The notes under the pieces were generated by a model, which saw nothing but the letters and a program-made list of their open reading frames with translations, was not told the origin of the DNA and made no database searches. Shown one piece after another: positions 13,401-15,409 of a DNA stretch of 15,409 bases; positions within the stretch are counted from its first letter, which is position 1, and each line of letters opens with the position of its first letter. The translations under genes were made by a program, and so were the position numbers. Origin of the DNA: Candidatus Latescibacterota bacterium (GTDB lineage: Bacteria > Latescibacterota > UBA2968 > UBA8231); assembly GCA_022825185.1 (NCBI GenBank), contig JAJDYK010000174.1, positions 1-15,409 on the forward strand. The letters are read 5' to 3'.

Positions 13401-15409
13401 GTTCTATACTTAACTGGAGTAGCCGAGGAGGACACGGCTATTTGCCTTTTGGGCTGCAGCCGGATGGAGTGAGGGCCGATCTGTTCCTCAATACCGATCA
13501 GCAAATCGTCGCAGGGATTGACGCGAATAGTCTTTGAGCGCACCAGCTTGTCCTGCTCGTCGCCGTTTTGGAGCCGGAGCCATAACTCGCAATCGCCCGT
13601 GTGGCGCTCGCACAATTGGCGCAACCGCCTGAGCAGGGGGTCGCCCACTTTATGGTAGGGCAGCGACAAAGTGATCGACTCGGTCAGTTGCGCTCGCACC
13701 GATTTGAGGGGCAGCGCGCTGTCGGCCTGTAAACTCAAGCGTCCGTTGCGCTCGCAAACGCGGCCCTCTACGAGGATGGTTTCGCCTTCCACGAGTAGCT
13801 GTTGGTGGCGGGCGAAGACTTCGGAGAAAAACGCGATATCGCCCGTGTCATTGAGGTCTTTGAGCGTGACAAAGGCAAAGGGATTGCCTCGGCGGTCAAA
13901 GAGCTTGCGCACCTCCTCGACTAGGCCTCCGACTCGTAGCCGCGCACCGTCGAGTTGCTCATCTATATCGCTTAGAGGTCGCGCGAAGTTTTTGAGATCT
14001 CGGGCGTAGGGCTTGAGTGGATGGCTGGAGATATAGAGACCTAACAGGTCGCGTTCCTTGGCCAGCTTTTCGCGCTCGGACCACTCCTCGATCTGGGGCA
14101 GTTCCTGCACTATCAGTTCGGACGAGCCGCCGCCGTCGAAGAGGCTGATCTGCCCCTTTTCACGGTCTTCCTGGGCCTTGCCTGCGGCCTTTAACGCCAC
14201 CTCTAGCGCCTCCATTTTCTGTGCGCGATGGCCTTCCAGACCGTCCAATGCGCCAGCAGCAATCAAACTCTCGACCACGCGCCGGTTGACTGCGCGCAAG
14301 TCGATGCGCTCGCAGAACTCGAAGAGGGTCGTAAAAGGGCCTTCGGCAATCCGCGTATCGACTATGCTCTGCGCCGCACCCTCGCCGACGTTCTTGATCG
14401 CCGCCAATCCGTAGCGAATGCCCTCGTCCGTCGGCGTAAAATTGAGCGTACTCTGGTTGACGTCCGGCGGCAGGGCGGGAATGCCCATGCGGCGGCAGTC
14501 GTCGAGCAAGACGGTCAACCGGTCCGTATCTTTGCGCTCAAGAGTCAGGCTGGCGGCCATATATTCTTGGGGATAATGGGTTTTGAGGTAAGCATTTTTG
14601 TACGCACCTTCGGCATAGCAGACCGAGTGCGACTTGTTGAAGGCGTAGCCGGCAAAAATTTCGATCTCGCCGAAGAGCTTGTTGGCCAATGTCTTTTTCA
14701 CCCCGTTTGCAGTGCAGCCGCCGACGAAGTCCTTTTTGACCTTGGCCATTTCCTCGGGCTTCTTCTTGCCCATCGCCTTGCGCAAAATATCGGCTTGGCC
14801 GAGGGTGAAACCGGCCAGCTCTTGGGCGATGCGCATGACCTGCTCCTGATAGACCATAATCCCATAGGTCGGCTCCAAAATCGACTCCAGCTTGGGGTGA
14901 TCGTAGGAGACGGCCTCTTCGCCGTGCTTGCGGGCGATGAAGGTCGGGATATTGTCCATCGGCCCCGGACGATAGAGGGCGTTCATGGCGATAATGTCTT
15001 CGATGGTGTCCGGCTTGAGCTTGATCAGGTATTCGCGCATCCCTGCGGACTCAAACTGGAAAACGCCGATCGTCTCGCCGCGGCCGAACAGGTCGAACGT
15101 GGCCCGATCGTCCCACGGAATGGCTTCCAAATCAAAGTTCGGCTCCTTGAGTCGAATCAGGCGCACGGCCTCCTCGACCAGCGAGAGCTCCTTCAAGCCC
15201 AAGATGTCCATCTTCAGCAAGCCGATGTCCATGCAGGTCTCGCCGACGAACTGGGTAGTTATAGTCCCGTTTTTGGGGGAGCGATAGAGTGGCACGTAGT
15301 TGGTCAGTTCGCCGGGAGCGATGATGACCGCGCAGGCGTGGACCGAGGCGTGACGCGCCATGCCCTCCAGCTTGCGGGCGTATTCGATCAGCTTGCCTTC
15401 GTTGCCGGG
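13397..15409 (-). CDS. dnaE: DNA polymerase III subunit alpha, C-terminal part (partial)
   Basis: The frame is open through the window end, so the N-terminal PHP domain and the first two catalytic aspartates lie outside. About 670 residues are visible. The palm includes HASVHAC, then KMDILGLKEL with the third catalytic Asp (GAC at 15206-15208), followed by ALYRPGPM, YQEQVMRIAQELAGF and LRKAMGKKKPEEM in the fingers and AFNKSHSVCYAEGAY. The middle has the tandem helix-hairpin-helix region (GLAAIKNVGEGAA), and the end has an OB-fold domain (LRVGGLVEEVRKLFDRRGN). This is the replicative chain-elongating subunit. The fingers sequence SHSVCYAEGAY differs from the commoner SHSVAYSLIAY. The stop overlaps the start of the tlpA-like gene by four bases. 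Confidence 0.96.
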   Translation of the reverse strand, partial: PGNEGKLIEYARKLEGMARHASVHACAVIIAPGELTNYVPLYRSPKNGTITTQFVGETCMDIGLLKMDILGLKELSLVEEAVRLIRLKEPNFDLEAIPWDDRATFDLFGRGETIGVFQFESAGMREYLIKLKPDTIEDIIAMNALYRPGPMDNIPTFIARKHGEEAVSYDHPKLESILEPTYGIMVYQEQVMRIAQELAGFTLGQADILRKAMGKKKPEEMAKVKKDFVGGCTANGVKKTLANKLFGEIEIFAGYAFNKSHSVCYAEGAYKNAYLKTHYPQEYMAASLTLERKDTDRLTVLLDDCRRMGIPALPPDVNQSTLNFTPTDEGIRYGLAAIKNVGEGAAQSIVDTRIAEGPFTTLFEFCERIDLRAVNRRVVESLIAAGALDGLEGHRAQKMEALEVALKAAGKAQEDREKGQISLFDGGGSSELIVQELPQIEEWSEREKLAKERDLLGLYISSHPLKPYARDLKNFARPLSDIDEQLDGARLRVGGLVEEVRKLFDRRGNPFAFVTLKDLNDTGDIAFFSEVFARHQQLLVEGETILVEGRVCERNGRLSLQADSALPLKSVRAQLTESITLSLPYHKVGDPLLRRLRQLCERHTGDCELWLRLQNGDEQDKLVRSKTIRVNPCDDLLIGIEEQIGPHSIRLQPKRQIAVSSSATPVKYRT

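Noticed and set aside
1..15409. CRISPR array, insertion sequence, prophage, toxin-antitoxin or defence island
   Set aside because: I found no regularly spaced direct repeats, transposase, integrase, phage structural gene or tRNA attachment site. RecD2 here is a general repair helicase and not evidence of a defence system.

Overview
This window looks like chromosome of an uncultured, probably Gram-negative (diderm) bacterium. It is GC-rich, has a TlpA-type thioredoxin with a lipoprotein signal, and carries housekeeping genes (recD2, map, dnaE) mixed with small catabolic and transport operons. The mix of a ThuA-like protein, a GlcD-type oxidase, an AP-endonuclease-2-fold sugar isomerase and a DUF1854/ABC pair reminds me of uncultured phyla such as Latescibacterota or Poribacteria. 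That is a low-confidence impression: the window has no rRNA and no phylogenetic marker I could place without a search.

The genes lie in six alternating strand blocks. Block 1 (+, 1-3345): the tail of an unidentified gene, a PqqD-like protein, a PAP2-like membrane protein and the helicase RecD2, all overlapping or tightly spaced. Block 2 (-, 3426-6703), in transcription order: a PLP enzyme of the ACC deaminase/D-cysteine desulfhydrase family, a GlcD-type FAD oxidase and a ThuA-like protein, a likely catabolic operon. Block 3 (+, 6908-9699): an ABC exporter half-transporter with an unusual N-terminal extension (PH-like region plus four-cysteine zinc ribbon), translationally coupled to a DUF1854 protein. 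Block 4 (-, 9712-11560): a family 2 glycosyltransferase with an extra C-terminal Rossmann-like domain, followed by a sugar phosphate isomerase/epimerase-like TIM barrel. Block 5 (+, 11645-12758): type I methionine aminopeptidase and a 97-residue cysteine-containing protein of unknown function. Block 6 (-, 12837 to the window end): the C-terminal part of DNA polymerase III alpha (dnaE) and a TlpA-like lipoprotein whose GTG start overlaps the dnaE stop.

The convergent junctions contain a weak hairpin (3394-3421), no room for a terminator (9700-9711) and a strong two-way terminator (12783-12819). The divergent junctions (6704-6907 and 11561-11644) must hold the promoters. The first contains a nested inverted repeat; the second has a consensus -35 hexamer and a start codon without a ribosome binding site.

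I saw no CRISPR array, tRNA, rRNA, insertion sequence, phage gene or defence cassette. The best candidate for something under-described is the ABC/DUF1854 pair. Next are the stand-alone PqqD-like protein with no RiPP or PQQ partners in view and the small 97-residue protein.
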